Notes under the pieces: generated by a model | Told to the model about the DNA's origin: nothing | What the model saw: only the letters and a program-made list of their open reading frames with translations | The model's database searches: none | Part shown: piece after piece, positions 32,531-40,971 of the stretch | Numbering within the stretch: position 1 is the first letter of the stretch | Layout of the letters: every line of letters starts with the position of its first letter | Source: Pseudomonadota bacterium | GTDB taxonomy: Bacteria > Pseudomonadota > Gammaproteobacteria > Burkholderiales > Gallionellaceae | Reading direction: 5' to 3' | NCBI GenBank assembly: GCA_021800795.1 | Contig: JAJYYO010000018.1 | Span: 17,687 to 66,527 of the forward strand | DNA length: 48,841 nucleotides | Made by a program: the position numbers and the translations under genes

Positions 32531-33861
32531 TTCGCCATGGAAAGTCACTAAACAGGCAGTTGCTGGTGCGGATAATAATCGCGCTTGCATTAACCTGGCT
32601 GGCGCTTGCATTGATCGGTTATCGGCAAACCATGCACAAGTATGACGAATTGAGCGACCGGCAGATGAGTCGCACCATTCGCTTGTTGGGAGAAATGAGA
32701 ACAGAAGAGCTGGATGAACTGGCAGGGGAAGCATCGAGCGGGGGTATGGAGTGGCGGTTATGGAACTCCAGCGGCCAGCTGGTTGCCAGTTCCCCCCATG
32801 CACCTGCGGTAAAGTTTACCGACACGAACAATCGCACTGTAATCGAGCATAATCGTGCATGGCGTGTTCATATTCGCGATTTAAAAGAAAACAATCGGTG
32901 GCTGCAGCTATACCTGCCGCTTGGCGAACATCAGGATGCCGCTCGTGAACTTGTCGATACATTGTTCATGCCGCTGTTCATCTTATTGCCACTGCTGGGT
33001 GGCTGGATATGGTTGGTAGTGCGCAAAACCCTGCATCCGCTTGAAGTAATGAGTCTGAAAATTGCCCGGCGCGATCCCAATTCTCTCGCACCGTTCCCGG
33101 AGGCCGAATTACCTGCCGAAGTTGCGCCCTTGATGGACACCTTGACACATCTTCTCAAGCGACAGGCCCTGATGTACGAACGCGAATGCCGTTTTACCGC
33201 GGATGCAGCGCATGAGTTGCGAACACCCTTGGCATCTACACAAATATTACTGGAATTGGCTACAGATGCCAAAACAGCCGAAACGCGAGATTTGGCGCTC
33301 AGCCATGCAAAATTGGCGGTGACTCGTGCCAGCAGATTGATTAACCAATTATTGATGTTGGCCAAGCTGGATAGCCTGACGACAACGGACGTAGCTGAGG
33401 TGAATATAAGCGAAATGGTCAGGCTGGAACTGGTAGATCGAACCATGGATGCCATTCACAAACATATAGAATTATCGCTGGACTCACCCGCTGACAAGGC
33501 GATGATTCAGGGCAATGCAGCCTTAATAGAAATCCTGTTCGGCAACTTGATTGATAACGCGATCAAATACACGCCGCATAACGGCTGCATACAAATCAGC
33601 ATTCAAACCGGCACGGAGTTTGTCTGTGTACGGATCCTCGACAGCGGCATGGGTGTACCGGAGGCTGCCTTACCCAGACTGGGGGATCGTTTTTTTCGTA
33701 CCGAAGAAGAGGCAACGGCGGGCAGCGGGCTGGGCCTCTCGATTGTTCGCCGGATTTTGTCCCTGCATGGCGGCAACGTGATGTTTCAAAACAATCAACC
33801 TGATGGATTTGTCGTTACGGTGAATTTTCCAGTCCGGGTAGTCTTATCGCCAGAAAAATAA
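32527..33861 (+). CDS. Sensor histidine kinase, QseC/PmrB type
   Basis: A 444 aa inner-membrane sensor. Two membrane helices (about 15-33 and 148-165) flank a 110-residue periplasmic domain. Following helices include the H-box DAAHELRTPLAS, the N-box GNLIDNAIKYTP, DSGMGVPE and GSGLGLSIVRRI. The TTG start at 32527 overlaps the regulator stop and is preferred, since no ATG gives a better frame. Probably responds to an envelope signal and phosphorylates its partner encoded just upstream. Confidence 0.92.
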   Translation: MIRHGKSLNRQLLVRIIIALALTWLALALIGYRQTMHKYDELSDRQMSRTIRLLGEMRTEELDELAGEASSGGMEWRLWNSSGQLVASSPHAPAVKFTDTNNRTVIEHNRAWRVHIRDLKENNRWLQLYLPLGEHQDAARELVDTLFMPLFILLPLLGGWIWLVVRKTLHPLEVMSLKIARRDPNSLAPFPEAELPAEVAPLMDTLTHLLKRQALMYERECRFTADAAHELRTPLASTQILLELATDAKTAETRDLALSHAKLAVTRASRLINQLLMLAKLDSLTTTDVAEVNISEMVRLELVDRTMDAIHKHIELSLDSPADKAMIQGNAALIEILFGNLIDNAIKYTPHNGCIQISIQTGTEFVCVRILDSGMGVPEAALPRLGDRFFRTEEEATAGSGLGLSIVRRILSLHGGNVMFQNNQPDGFVVTVNFPVRVVLSPEK

Positions 33862-33960
33862 GCCCGACACTTTGGCGCCCATTTTCGGCATGCTTTTTTG
33901 GGCTCAGATACCATGCTGAAGGCTGGTGGAATTAGCAAAAAAGAAGAAGCCGAAAACCCG

Positions 33961-33976
33961 ATTATTATAGAATAAT
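33961..33976. promoter_or_regulatory. Possible antitoxin operator (AT-rich palindrome)
   Basis: ATTATTATAGAATAAT is a perfect 6+4+6 inverted repeat, 45 bases upstream of the Phd-type antitoxin. It overlaps a candidate -10 element (TAGAAT). Confidence 0.4.
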
Positions 33977-34020
33977 GTGCTACCATTCGACGGCACAATA
34001 TTTTTGAAAGGTCAAAAATC

Positions 34021-34347
34021 ATGGAAACATTCAGCATACGAGATTTACGTGAACGGACAGGCGATCTGGTACGCACAGCCGAATCCGGCCATCTCTCTAT
34101 CGTTGCAAAACATGGACACCCCGTGTTTGTTGCCGTACCACTTGATGAGCACGTCCTCTCTCAAGGCCTATCCGTAGCTTTGGCATGCCGCCTGTTCGCT
34201 GACAAGGTATTGAGTCTGGGTAAAGCCGCACGCATGGCGAAGCTCCCGACCGAGAGTTTCATCGAATGCTTAGGGCAAATGGGCATACCAGCGGTAGATT
34301 ACACCGCCGAAGACCTCGATCAAGAACTTGAACTGCTGGCATCATGA
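34021..34347 (+). CDS. Antitoxin with Phd/YefM-like N-terminus and UPF0175-like C-terminus
   Basis: A 108 aa protein. Residues 1-45 (METFSIRDLRERTGDLVRTA then VAKHGHPVFVAVPLDE) match Phd/YefM-type DNA-binding antitoxins. Residues about 50-105 (ALACRLFADKVLSLGKAARM then FIECLGQMGIP) match the UPF0175 family. The fusion combines two modules that are often separate proteins. It overlaps the PIN-like toxin by ATGA. It likely represses its own promoter through the palindrome at 33961. Confidence 0.8.
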   Translation: METFSIRDLRERTGDLVRTAESGHLSIVAKHGHPVFVAVPLDEHVLSQGLSVALACRLFADKVLSLGKAARMAKLPTESFIECLGQMGIPAVDYTAEDLDQELELLAS

Positions 34348-34826
34348 AGCTGGTCGTTGCAGACAGCAGTCCCTTGATCGTTTTTGCACGTAGCGAGTTG
34401 CTGCCCATGCTGCGCCAGGTGGTTGGCGAGGTCATCGTTCCGCAAACGGTATACGAAGAATGCACCGGGGATATGAACAAGCCCGGTGCCAGGATCATTG
34501 CCGATGCACACGGGCTACTGACGGTACACCCTGACTCTCGTGCACTGACATTGCCAACGAACATGCCCATGCTGGACAAAGGTGAAATCGCCGCCATTTC
34601 CTTAGCGATTGAACTATCCGAGCCCATTTTAATGGATGAACGTCTCGGTCGTCAGGCAGCTGCTGCGCATGGCCTTGCTGTTATTGGCAGTGCAGGCATA
34701 CTGCTCACCGCAAAACGGAAAGGTCTCATAGCCGCAATACATCCCGTTTTGCTGACCTGGCAAGGTTTTGGATACTTCCTGTCTCCGGCTCTGATCGCAA
34801 CCGTACTGCAACGGGCCGGTGAATAA
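34344..34826 (+). CDS. DUF3368/PIN-like toxin
   Basis: A 160 aa PIN-superfamily protein of the DUF3368 type. VVADSSPLIVFARSELL at the start and LDKGEIAAISLAIEL and LMDERLGRQAAAAHGL further on give the acidic residues of a PIN nuclease (Asp 6, Glu, Asp). DUF3368 proteins pair with UPF0175 antitoxins in predicted type II modules. It starts within the antitoxin stop (ATGA). RNase activity is inferred from family. Confidence 0.82.
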   Translation: MKLVVADSSPLIVFARSELLPMLRQVVGEVIVPQTVYEECTGDMNKPGARIIADAHGLLTVHPDSRALTLPTNMPMLDKGEIAAISLAIELSEPILMDERLGRQAAAAHGLAVIGSAGILLTAKRKGLIAAIHPVLLTWQGFGYFLSPALIATVLQRAGE

Positions 34827-34860
34827 TCAGCCAAATCGCCCGCAAGACACTATACCGTCC

Positions 34861-35079
34861 CTATTTGGTAAGCACGCTGATGCTTACATCGCCCAGCGAT
34901 ACCACCGAGCCTGCGCGTATCTTGGCCGTCTTGCGCAACTCCATCTGACCATCGACGGAAACAAGGCCGTCTGCCACCATCGCCTTGCCAGCGCCGCCGC
35001 TGTCGCACAAGCCGACCATCTTGAGCAGTTGGTTAAGTTCTACATACTCGCCGTTTAGTTGAAATTCAAGTTGTTGCAT
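34861..35079 (-). CDS. S4-domain RNA-binding protein (YbcJ-like)
   Basis: A 72 aa single S4 domain: YVELNQLLKMVGLCDSGGAG then MVADGLVSVDGQ and RKTAKIRAGSVVSLGD form the conserved L-shaped RNA-binding surface. YbcJ-type proteins are thought to bind structured RNA. Start ATG 35079 with GGAGCCTCCT upstream. It lies just beyond the tRNA-Asn terminator on the same strand. Confidence 0.85.
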   Translation of the reverse strand: MQQLEFQLNGEYVELNQLLKMVGLCDSGGAGKAMVADGLVSVDGQMELRKTAKIRAGSVVSLGDVSISVLTK

Positions 35080-35194
35080 AGGAGGCTCCTGTTGGGTTTC
35101 GTAAACAGTTGAGCTTTGCCACGTCCAAGCCGTACCGCCCGGCCTGTACCAAAAACTCTATACCGGCCATGACCGAACTAAGACTGCGGGCGAG

Positions 35195-35220
35195 AAAAAA
35201 GCCCTGCATTGCTGCAAGGC
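35195..35220 (-). terminator. Intrinsic terminator after tRNA-Asn
   Basis: On the minus strand GCCTTGCA pairs with TGCAGGGC around a GCAA tetraloop, followed by TTTTTT. It starts 11 bases beyond the tRNA 3' end. Confidence 0.8.
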
Positions 35221-35231
35221 CTTATCTTATC

Positions 35232-35307
35232 TGGCTCCCCGACCTGGATTCGAACCAGGGACCTGCGGATTAACAGTCCGTCGCTCTACCGGCTGAGCTA
35301 TCAGGGA
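35232..35307 (-). tRNA. tRNA-Asn (GTT)
   Basis: 76 nt including an encoded CCA. Acceptor stem TCCCTGA/TCGGGGA, D arm with AGCTCAGCCGGTAGAGC, anticodon loop CTGTTAA (anticodon GTT), T arm GGTTCGAATCC. Discriminator base G. It is a complete cloverleaf by eye. Confidence 0.96.
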
Positions 35308-35321
35308 ATGAAGAGGTGCGC

Positions 35322-35350
35322 ATCATATAGATATGACCCGCTTCGGTCAA
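35322..35350 (-). promoter_or_regulatory. Promoter of tRNA-Asn
   Basis: Minus-strand TTGACC (35350-35345), 17 bases, then TATGAT (35327-35322), placed 15 bases before the mature tRNA 5' end. Confidence 0.65.
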
Positions 35351-35505
35351 CATCAAATTCACATTTTTTACAAAACAACGAAATTCCCATCACGACATTT
35401 CCGTCAACCCGGACAGATCATGGCATGTTCAAACACAAGAACCAGCCGCAACATGCCATGCGCCTGCAAATAATTGTAAATTCGACAATGATCAGCTGTC
35501 ACACG

Positions 35506-35534
35506 CTGACGAGCAGGCCATTCTGCGGCATAAT
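35506..35534 (+). promoter_or_regulatory. Likely promoter of ugd
   Basis: CTGACG (35506-35511), 17 bases, CATAAT (35529-35534), 31 bases before the ugd ATG. Confidence 0.45.
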
Positions 35535-35564
35535 ACGCGCCTTGTTTTTTAAAAGTCCCCTGCA

Positions 35565-36911
35565 ATGAAAATCACTGTGATCGGTTCCGGCTATGTCGGT
35601 TTGGTGTCAGGCGCATGTCTGGCGGATTTGGGCAACGACGTGCTGTGTCTGGATCTCGATCCGCGCAAGATCGAACTGCTCAACAACGGTGGCGTACCCA
35701 TTTACGAACCCGGACTGGACGAAGTCATCGCTCGCAATATCAAAGCGGGGCGCCTGCACTTCACCACCGATATCCCGGCAAGTGTCGCGCACGGCCTGGT
35801 GCAGATCATTGCGGTAGGTACGCCTTCTGACGAAGACGGCTCCGCCGATCTGAAATACGTCGTCGCTGCCGCCCGCAACATCGCCCGTCACATGACCGAA
35901 TACAAGGTCATCGTAGACAAATCCACCGTACCGGTCGGCACGGCCGACAAGGTCAGACAGGCCATGCAGGAAGAACTGAATCTGCGCAGCAACGATCCTC
36001 GATCATCGTTCCTCGCGCCTGAATTTTCCATGGTATCAAATCCCGAGTTTCTCAAGGAGGGCGCGGCGATAGAGGACTTTAACCGTCCGGATCGCATCGT
36101 CATCGGCGCCGAAGATGAAACCGCCATCAAGATCATGCGCGATATGTATGCCCCGTTCCAGCGCAACCACGAACGCCTGATGGTGATGGACATCCGTTCC
36201 GCGGAACTCACCAAATACGCGGCCAACGCCATGCTGGCCACGCGCATCTCGTTCATGAACGAGTTGGCCAATCTGGCCGAACGTGTCGGCGCGGACATCG
36301 AACATGTACGCAAGGGCATAGGCTCGGATCTGCGCATCGGCTACAGCTTTCTGTACGCGGGTTGCGGCTACGGCGGATCCTGCTTCCCCAAGGATGTGCG
36401 CGCATTGCAACACACCAGCGCGGAATACGGCCTGCCCTTGAAAGTGCTGGAAGCGGTAGAACAGGTCAACAACGCGCAAAAATCGGTCATGCTGAAAAAA
36501 ATCACCAAACGCTTTGGCAATGACCTGACAGGCAAACATTTCGCCCTGTGGGGACTGGCGTTCAAGCCCGGCACGGACGACATGCGCGAAGCCTCCAGCC
36601 GCGTGCTGATGGAAGGGCTATGGGCGAGAGGCGCGACCGTTACCGCGTTCGATCCGGCCGCCATGAAAGAAACCCAACATATCTACGGCGAACGCGCCGA
36701 TCTGTCCTACGCGGACAACGCCAAGAACGCCCTGCATGATGCCGATGCGCTGATTATCGTCACCGAATGGAAGGCGTTCAAGAGCCCGGATTTTGGCATC
36801 ATCAAGGCGCGCCTGAAACAGCCTGTGATTTTCGACGGTCGCAACCTGTTTGAACCGGTTGACATGAAGGCATTGGGATTCGAATATTTCGGCATCGGAC
36901 GCGAAAGCTGA
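35565..36911 (+). CDS. ugd: UDP-glucose 6-dehydrogenase
   Basis: A 448 aa NAD-dependent enzyme oxidising UDP-glucose to UDP-glucuronate. N-terminal Rossmann motif [20 protein letters not shown] (about 7-26); catalytic Cys in [16 protein letters not shown] (about 266-281); the C-terminal domain includes [21 protein letters not shown]-glucuronate feeds the ArnA-type decarboxylase encoded 2 kb away, as well as capsule or LPS sugars. Convergent with the HDOD gene; not in one operon with the arn genes. Confidence 0.95.
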   Translation: MKITVIGSGYVGLVSGACLADLGNDVLCLDLDPRKIELLNNGGVPIYEPGLDEVIARNIKAGRLHFTTDIPASVAHGLVQIIAVGTPSDEDGSADLKYVVAAARNIARHMTEYKVIVDKSTVPVGTADKVRQAMQEELNLRSNDPRSSFLAPEFSMVSNPEFLKEGAAIEDFNRPDRIVIGAEDETAIKIMRDMYAPFQRNHERLMVMDIRSAELTKYAANAMLATRISFMNELANLAERVGADIEHVRKGIGSDLRIGYSFLYAGCGYGGSCFPKDVRALQHTSAEYGLPLKVLEAVEQVNNAQKSVMLKKITKRFGNDLTGKHFALWGLAFKPGTDDMREASSRVLMEGLWARGATVTAFDPAAMKETQHIYGERADLSYADNAKNALHDADALIIVTEWKAFKSPDFGIIKARLKQPVIFDGRNLFEPVDMKALGFEYFGIGRES

Positions 36912-36980
36912 AATGCAACGGGTGGCGGATTGAAATCAATTCGCACCCGCCCACCTTCAGCACCGTGCGCCACAGAGCGC

Positions 36981-37826
36981 TCAGTGCGGCTTGCTCAGAT
37001 CGCACGCCTGACCGGCATCTTCTTTGACCATCAGCATCGCCTGTTCCAGCGGGATATGCAGCAGTTCGCCCAGCGCCTTGTAGTCATCCGGCAAAGCCGC
37101 GTCATCCCAGCCATTCGCAGAATGGCGCGCCAGATTGACAGCCAGCGTGACACAGCGCACGCGCGGTGAGCTGGCGCTGGCATCATCTATCAGCGTTAAT
37201 AATAATCCCGGCAGACCCCATCGTGCAGCCAGTTCTTTCTGCAAATCAGCCAGTGTAAAACCCAGCACTTCCTGCTGGGCATCGCGACTGCGCAAGGCTT
37301 TATCATGCAACTGCATTTCACGTATTTTCAACATGGCGTCCGGCGCAAAACACCACATCAACATTTCGGCGATGTCATGCAATAACGCGGCAACCCGAAT
37401 TTCTTCAAAATGCATGTCATGCAGGTACACCGCCCAGTCAAAAGCATACTCGGATGCCCTGCGCGCACGATGTATCAGGCGCAGCAACGGCGGGAGTGCA
37501 ACGGCGTGTGCCTTAAGCCGGGCTTCGATCAAGGGCTCAGGCGCAACATGATTAAAAAACGGCTCGGTACCCAGCATCAGCAGCGCCTGTTCAACCTGCA
37601 CCAGTTCAGTGGTCTGCGCCTTGCGTTTGTTGTTTTGCAGATAACGCAGCAGCTTGACCGTCATCAGCGGATCATGATTGATGGCCTGCGCAATCGAATG
37701 GGCGGTCAGATTCTGTTCGTCCTGTTGCAACAAGGCAAGATCGCGCGCGGTATGCCTGAGCACGGGCAACTCACTCTGGCTGAGCTTGTATACCCATTCA
37801 TTCAATGCCTTGTTATCCTGCATCAT
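36981..37826 (-). CDS. HDOD-domain protein
   Basis: A 281 aa cytosolic protein. The HDOD domain (about 25-215) includes LPVLRHTARDLALL, INHDPLMTVKLLRYL, VEQALLMLGTE and RVAALLHDIAEMLMWCF. HDOD proteins are metal-free relatives of HD domains linked to signalling; here HD residues (LLHDIAE) persist, so phosphohydrolase activity is not excluded. It lies about 70 bases after arnD on the same strand, probably the last gene of that transcript. Start could be ATG 37826 or 37823. Confidence 0.88.
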   Translation of the reverse strand: MMQDNKALNEWVYKLSQSELPVLRHTARDLALLQQDEQNLTAHSIAQAINHDPLMTVKLLRYLQNNKRKAQTTELVQVEQALLMLGTEPFFNHVAPEPLIEARLKAHAVALPPLLRLIHRARRASEYAFDWAVYLHDMHFEEIRVAALLHDIAEMLMWCFAPDAMLKIREMQLHDKALRSRDAQQEVLGFTLADLQKELAARWGLPGLLLTLIDDASASSPRVRCVTLAVNLARHSANGWDDAALPDDYKALGELLHIPLEQAMLMVKEDAGQACDLSKPH

Positions 37827-37897
37827 GCCTCCTCACTTTTACGCATTATCGGCAAATCGGGCAAAGACTTTAGACGGCCAGCCTTGCAACCCCGACA

Positions 37898-38806
37898 TTA
37901 TCCGCTTCTCTCCCCTTGTACAGCCAGCGTGCCGCTGCGCCCCTCAATTTCACGCATGACCACTTCATGACGCGGCAAGAGTGTCGCTTCCAGCCCTTGC
38001 AGATACTGCCGCATGGATACCAGCTCATAGCCCTGCGCCTGCCAGCCCTGCATCAGCTGTTCAAAGACCGGCATCCATTTGCCGCCTTCCAGTTCGGCAT
38101 GCAGCGTATAAACATGACCCGCTGCCGGCGCCTCGGCAGTGAGGCCCAACAGATGTTGCGCGACATTCTCCAGGGTAATGCCGTCGCGATTGATCAGCTC
38201 ATCCAGCGTCGGCAAGGTAGTGGGCAGCTGCGGACAGGCGACAATCTCAGCCTGCCAGGTGGGAATAAAAGGATGCGTGCCGCGCGTATCCGAACAATAG
38301 TCGAAACCGAAACGCTGCATCAGACGCAAGGCATGACGGTTCATCTGCCAGCCGGCAGCGGCATGAGCGTGCGGAGCTTCGCCAAAAATCTCCGTAAAGC
38401 GATCCACCGCGCGCTGCAACTCGCGCCGCGTCCACTTGGCATCCTTGCCCGCCACATAATCCTGCCAGCGGATATGATCATAACAATGGATGCCCACTTC
38501 AAAACCCGCATCCCGCACCCCGCGCAGGATGTCCGCACAGCGTTTTCCAATGTCGGGAGAGGGCAGCAGCGTGCCGTACAACAGGGTCTTCAGACCATAA
38601 TGTTCCAGCACGGAGGTGCGCGACACCTTGCCGATAAAACCGGGTCGAAATACCCGCTTGATGGCGCGACCGGTACGGTCAGGCCCCAGCGAGAAGAAGA
38701 AAGTGGCCTGCGCGTGATAGCGTTGCAGCGCCTCAACCAGACGCGGCACACCTTCTCGCGTGCCGCGATAGGTATCTACATGAACCTGAAGAGCGAGTTG
38801 TTTCAT
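37898..38806 (-). CDS. arnD: 4-deoxy-4-formamido-L-arabinose-phosphoundecaprenol deformylase ArnD
   Basis: A 302 aa polysaccharide-deacetylase-fold enzyme that removes the formyl group from undecaprenyl-P-L-Ara4FN. The N-terminus has LALQVHVDTYRGTREGVP with the catalytic-type Asp; HCYDHIRWQDYV carries metal-binding His residues; AAGWQMNRHAL follows. Length matches E. coli ArnD (296 aa). Odd: the start codon sits three bases from a GGATTGA array (38811-38845), which has replaced the usual ribosome site; I see no Shine-Dalgarno. Confidence 0.9.
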   Translation of the reverse strand: MKQLALQVHVDTYRGTREGVPRLVEALQRYHAQATFFFSLGPDRTGRAIKRVFRPGFIGKVSRTSVLEHYGLKTLLYGTLLPSPDIGKRCADILRGVRDAGFEVGIHCYDHIRWQDYVAGKDAKWTRRELQRAVDRFTEIFGEAPHAHAAAGWQMNRHALRLMQRFGFDYCSDTRGTHPFIPTWQAEIVACPQLPTTLPTLDELINRDGITLENVAQHLLGLTAEAPAAGHVYTLHAELEGGKWMPVFEQLMQGWQAQGYELVSMRQYLQGLEATLLPRHEVVMREIEGRSGTLAVQGERSG

Positions 38807-38810
38807 TCTA

Positions 38811-38911
38811 GGATTGAGGATTGAGGATTGAGGATTGAGGATTGGGGAAAGAGAAAATCCACGGCTCTGCTTTTAACTCGATCCTGCATCCTCATTCCTC
38901 GATCCTGCTTC
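38811..38911. repeat. Composite heptanucleotide repeat between arnD and the decarboxylase gene
   Basis: Five GGATTGA-type units (38811-38845), a centre containing GAAAATCC and TTTTAACTCG, then reverse-oriented CGATCCTGCATCCTCATTCC and CTCGATCCTG units (about 38879-38903). The same composite design recurs at 40871-40971. The stop of the decarboxylase gene is at its right edge. Confidence 0.75.
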
Positions 38912-39952
38912 TCAGTCCATCAGTTTGCGGGCTTCGGCGACCTGACCGCGGTACGCATCGAAGATATTGCGCAAGGTGTCCGCCATATTGATGACCGGCT
39001 GCCAGCCCAGCTCTTCGCAGGTATTGGTAATCTTGGGCACGCGATTCTGTACGTCCTGATAGCCCTTGCCGTAGTAGGCGGCTGAGGTGGTTTCGACGAT
39101 CCTGACCTTCTGTGCCGACTCGCGATATTCATCATATTCGTTCGCCAGTGTCAACATCATGTCGGCCAGATCGCGGATCGAAAAGTTGTTTACAGGATTA
39201 CCGATGTTATAGATCTTGCCGGTGGCCACGCCATCCTTATTTTCGATAATCTTCATCAGCGCGGCAATCCCGTCATCAACGTAAGTGAACGCGCGTTTCT
39301 GCAACCCGCCATCCACCAGACTGATGTTCTCGCCGCGCACGATATGGCCCAGAAACTGCGTAACCACGCGCGAACTGCCTTCCTTCGCGGTATGGATGGA
39401 ATCCAGACCCGCTCCGATCCAGTTGAAAGGACGGAACAGCGTGAAATTCAGGCCTTCCATGCCGTAACCCCAGATCACGCGATCCATCAGCTGTTTGGAG
39501 CAGGAGTAAATCCAGCGCGGCTTGTTGATCGGACCGCAGATCAGCTCGGAATTCTCAGGATCAAACTCCTCGTCATGGCACATGCCATAGACTTCCGAGG
39601 TGGACGGGAACACCAGATGCTTGCCGTATTTCACGGATGCACGCACGATGGGCAGATTGGCTTCAAAATCCAGCTCGAACACGCGCAGCGGTTCCTTGAC
39701 ATAGGTGGATGGTGTGGCAATCGCCACCAGCGGCAGGATCACATCGCATTTCTTGACATGGTACTCGACCCATTCCTTGTTGATGGTGATGTCGCCCTCG
39801 AAGAAATGAAAGCGCTCATGACCGATCAGATCGCTGATGCGGTCCGAGCTCATATCCATACCATACACTTCCCAGTCGGTGCTAGCCAGGATGCGCTTGG
39901 ACAGATGGTGGCCGATAAAACCGTTCACGCCGAGTATCAATACTTTTTTCAT
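38912..39952 (-). CDS. UDP-glucuronate decarboxylase, ArnA C-terminal domain type, stand-alone
   Basis: A 346 aa extended SDR enzyme that oxidises and decarboxylates UDP-glucuronate to UDP-4-keto-pentose, the first arn step. N-terminal NAD motif GVNGFIGHHLSK; catalytic Ser in PSTSEVYGM, Tyr-x3-Lys in IYSCSKQLMDRVIW; and RPFNWIGAGLD. In E. coli this is the C-terminal half of bifunctional ArnA; here it is a separate gene followed by arnD and preceded by the formyltransferase gene. Confidence 0.92.
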   Translation of the reverse strand: MKKVLILGVNGFIGHHLSKRILASTDWEVYGMDMSSDRISDLIGHERFHFFEGDITINKEWVEYHVKKCDVILPLVAIATPSTYVKEPLRVFELDFEANLPIVRASVKYGKHLVFPSTSEVYGMCHDEEFDPENSELICGPINKPRWIYSCSKQLMDRVIWGYGMEGLNFTLFRPFNWIGAGLDSIHTAKEGSSRVVTQFLGHIVRGENISLVDGGLQKRAFTYVDDGIAALMKIIENKDGVATGKIYNIGNPVNNFSIRDLADMMLTLANEYDEYRESAQKVRIVETTSAAYYGKGYQDVQNRVPKITNTCEELGWQPVINMADTLRNIFDAYRGQVAEARKLMD

Positions 39953-39961
39953 GTCATTTCC

Positions 39962-40945
39962 TTAACGATTAAATTCAATTTTCTCCGAGCCGTAAGCCGC
40001 CGCAAATTGCGCGGCGCTCATCTCGATCCCATCCAGTTCAAAACGCACAATCCGCAACACACCCTGCCCGCAGACCGCATAGGCGCAGCCCTCATTCACA
40101 TAAAAAGCGGGATTACCGGCAGCGGCAATACGGGTTTTCAGCGTCTGCAAAATACGCATCGGCTTATTCAGCAAACGGGTCGCAGCCCCAGGATAGGGAG
40201 GCGCGACAGCGCGCACCAGATTATGTATATCCTGAGCACTTTGCTTCCAGTCGATCACCCCGTCTTCGGCACGGCGTCCGCCAAAATAGGCGCCCTGAGT
40301 CAAATCCTGTTTCATCCGCGGCGCACGTCCAGCCAAGAGCGCCGGCAACACCCCGTTCAACGCCATCTCGGCCGCCACGGTCACCTTCTGAAACACGTGC
40401 AGCGCGGTATCGTCGGGCAAAATAGGCACAGCCTGTTGCGCCACAATGTCGCCGTTGTCCGGTTTTTCGGTCATGTAATGCAGCGTGGCGCCCGTTTCTG
40501 TCTCGCCGCGGATGATCGCCCAGTTCACCGGCACGCGGCCGCGATATTTGGGCAACAAAGAACCATGCATGTTCAGCGCGCCCTGTTGCGGAATGGCCAG
40601 CAGCGGCGCTTTCAACATCTCGCGATAATAGAAGGAAAAGAAAAAGTCCGGTTGCAATGCGCGGATTTGTTCGACAACTTCAGGCGCATTCGGATTGTCA
40701 GGGGTGATCACCGGTATGCCATGCAATGCCGCCAAATCGGCCACGCTGCCGAACCAGATATTTTCACCGGGATTGTCGCAATGGGTCACCACCAGCTTCA
40801 CCGCAACCCCGTGCGCAAGCAGCACGGACAAACAACGCACGCCCACGTTATGATAGGCAAAGACAACCGCTGAGGATTGAGGATTGAGGATTGAGGATTG
40901 CGAAAATCCCTTTAGCTCAGATGCTGGCTCCAACTCGTCCCTCAC
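39962..40945 (-). CDS. UDP-4-amino-4-deoxy-L-arabinose formyltransferase, ArnA N-terminal domain type
   Basis: A 327 aa formyltransferase corresponding to the ArnA N-terminal half. VVFAYHNVGVRCLSVLL is the normal start region; NMHGSLLPKYRGRVPVNWAI holds the conserved catalytic Asn-His and HxSLLPxxRG. GDIVAQQAVPI and AYFGGRRAEDGVIDW fit. Odd: the first 25-30 residues are translated from the repeat at 40871-40971; the usual Met-Lys before AVVFAYHN is missing. GTG 40945 overlaps the arnC stop as GTGA and has GAGG eight bases upstream, so it is the preferred start. TTG 40933 is an alternative. Confidence 0.9.
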   Translation of the reverse strand: MRDELEPASELKGFSQSSILNPQSSAVVFAYHNVGVRCLSVLLAHGVAVKLVVTHCDNPGENIWFGSVADLAALHGIPVITPDNPNAPEVVEQIRALQPDFFFSFYYREMLKAPLLAIPQQGALNMHGSLLPKYRGRVPVNWAIIRGETETGATLHYMTEKPDNGDIVAQQAVPILPDDTALHVFQKVTVAAEMALNGVLPALLAGRAPRMKQDLTQGAYFGGRRAEDGVIDWKQSAQDIHNLVRAVAPPYPGAATRLLNKPMRILQTLKTRIAAAGNPAFYVNEGCAYAVCGQGVLRIVRFELDGIEMSAAQFAAAYGSEKIEFNR

Positions 40946-40971
40946 TCCTCGATCCTCGATCCACAATCCTG
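40871..40971. repeat. Composite heptanucleotide repeat forming the arnC/arnA junction
   Basis: Four GGATTGA-type units (40874-40900), a centre with GAAAATCC and CCAACTCG, then reverse-oriented CTCCTCGATCCTCGATCC and CAATCC units (about 40943-40969). Same plan as 38811-38911. It contains the arnC stop codon and the apparent start codon and first 25-30 codons of the formyltransferase. Confidence 0.78.

Noticed and set aside
37916..38824. 302-codon plus-strand frame opposite arnD
   Set aside because: It is the antisense shadow of arnD; arnD has complete catalytic motifs and fits the neighbouring arn genes.
38811..38911. Heptamer array considered as a CRISPR array
   Set aside because: Units are seven bases with no unique spacers, so it is a simple tandem repeat.
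39344..40873. 509-codon plus-strand frame across the decarboxylase and formyltransferase
   Set aside because: Antisense to two well supported genes; His/Gln/Arg-rich composition is typical of antisense frames in GC-rich DNA.
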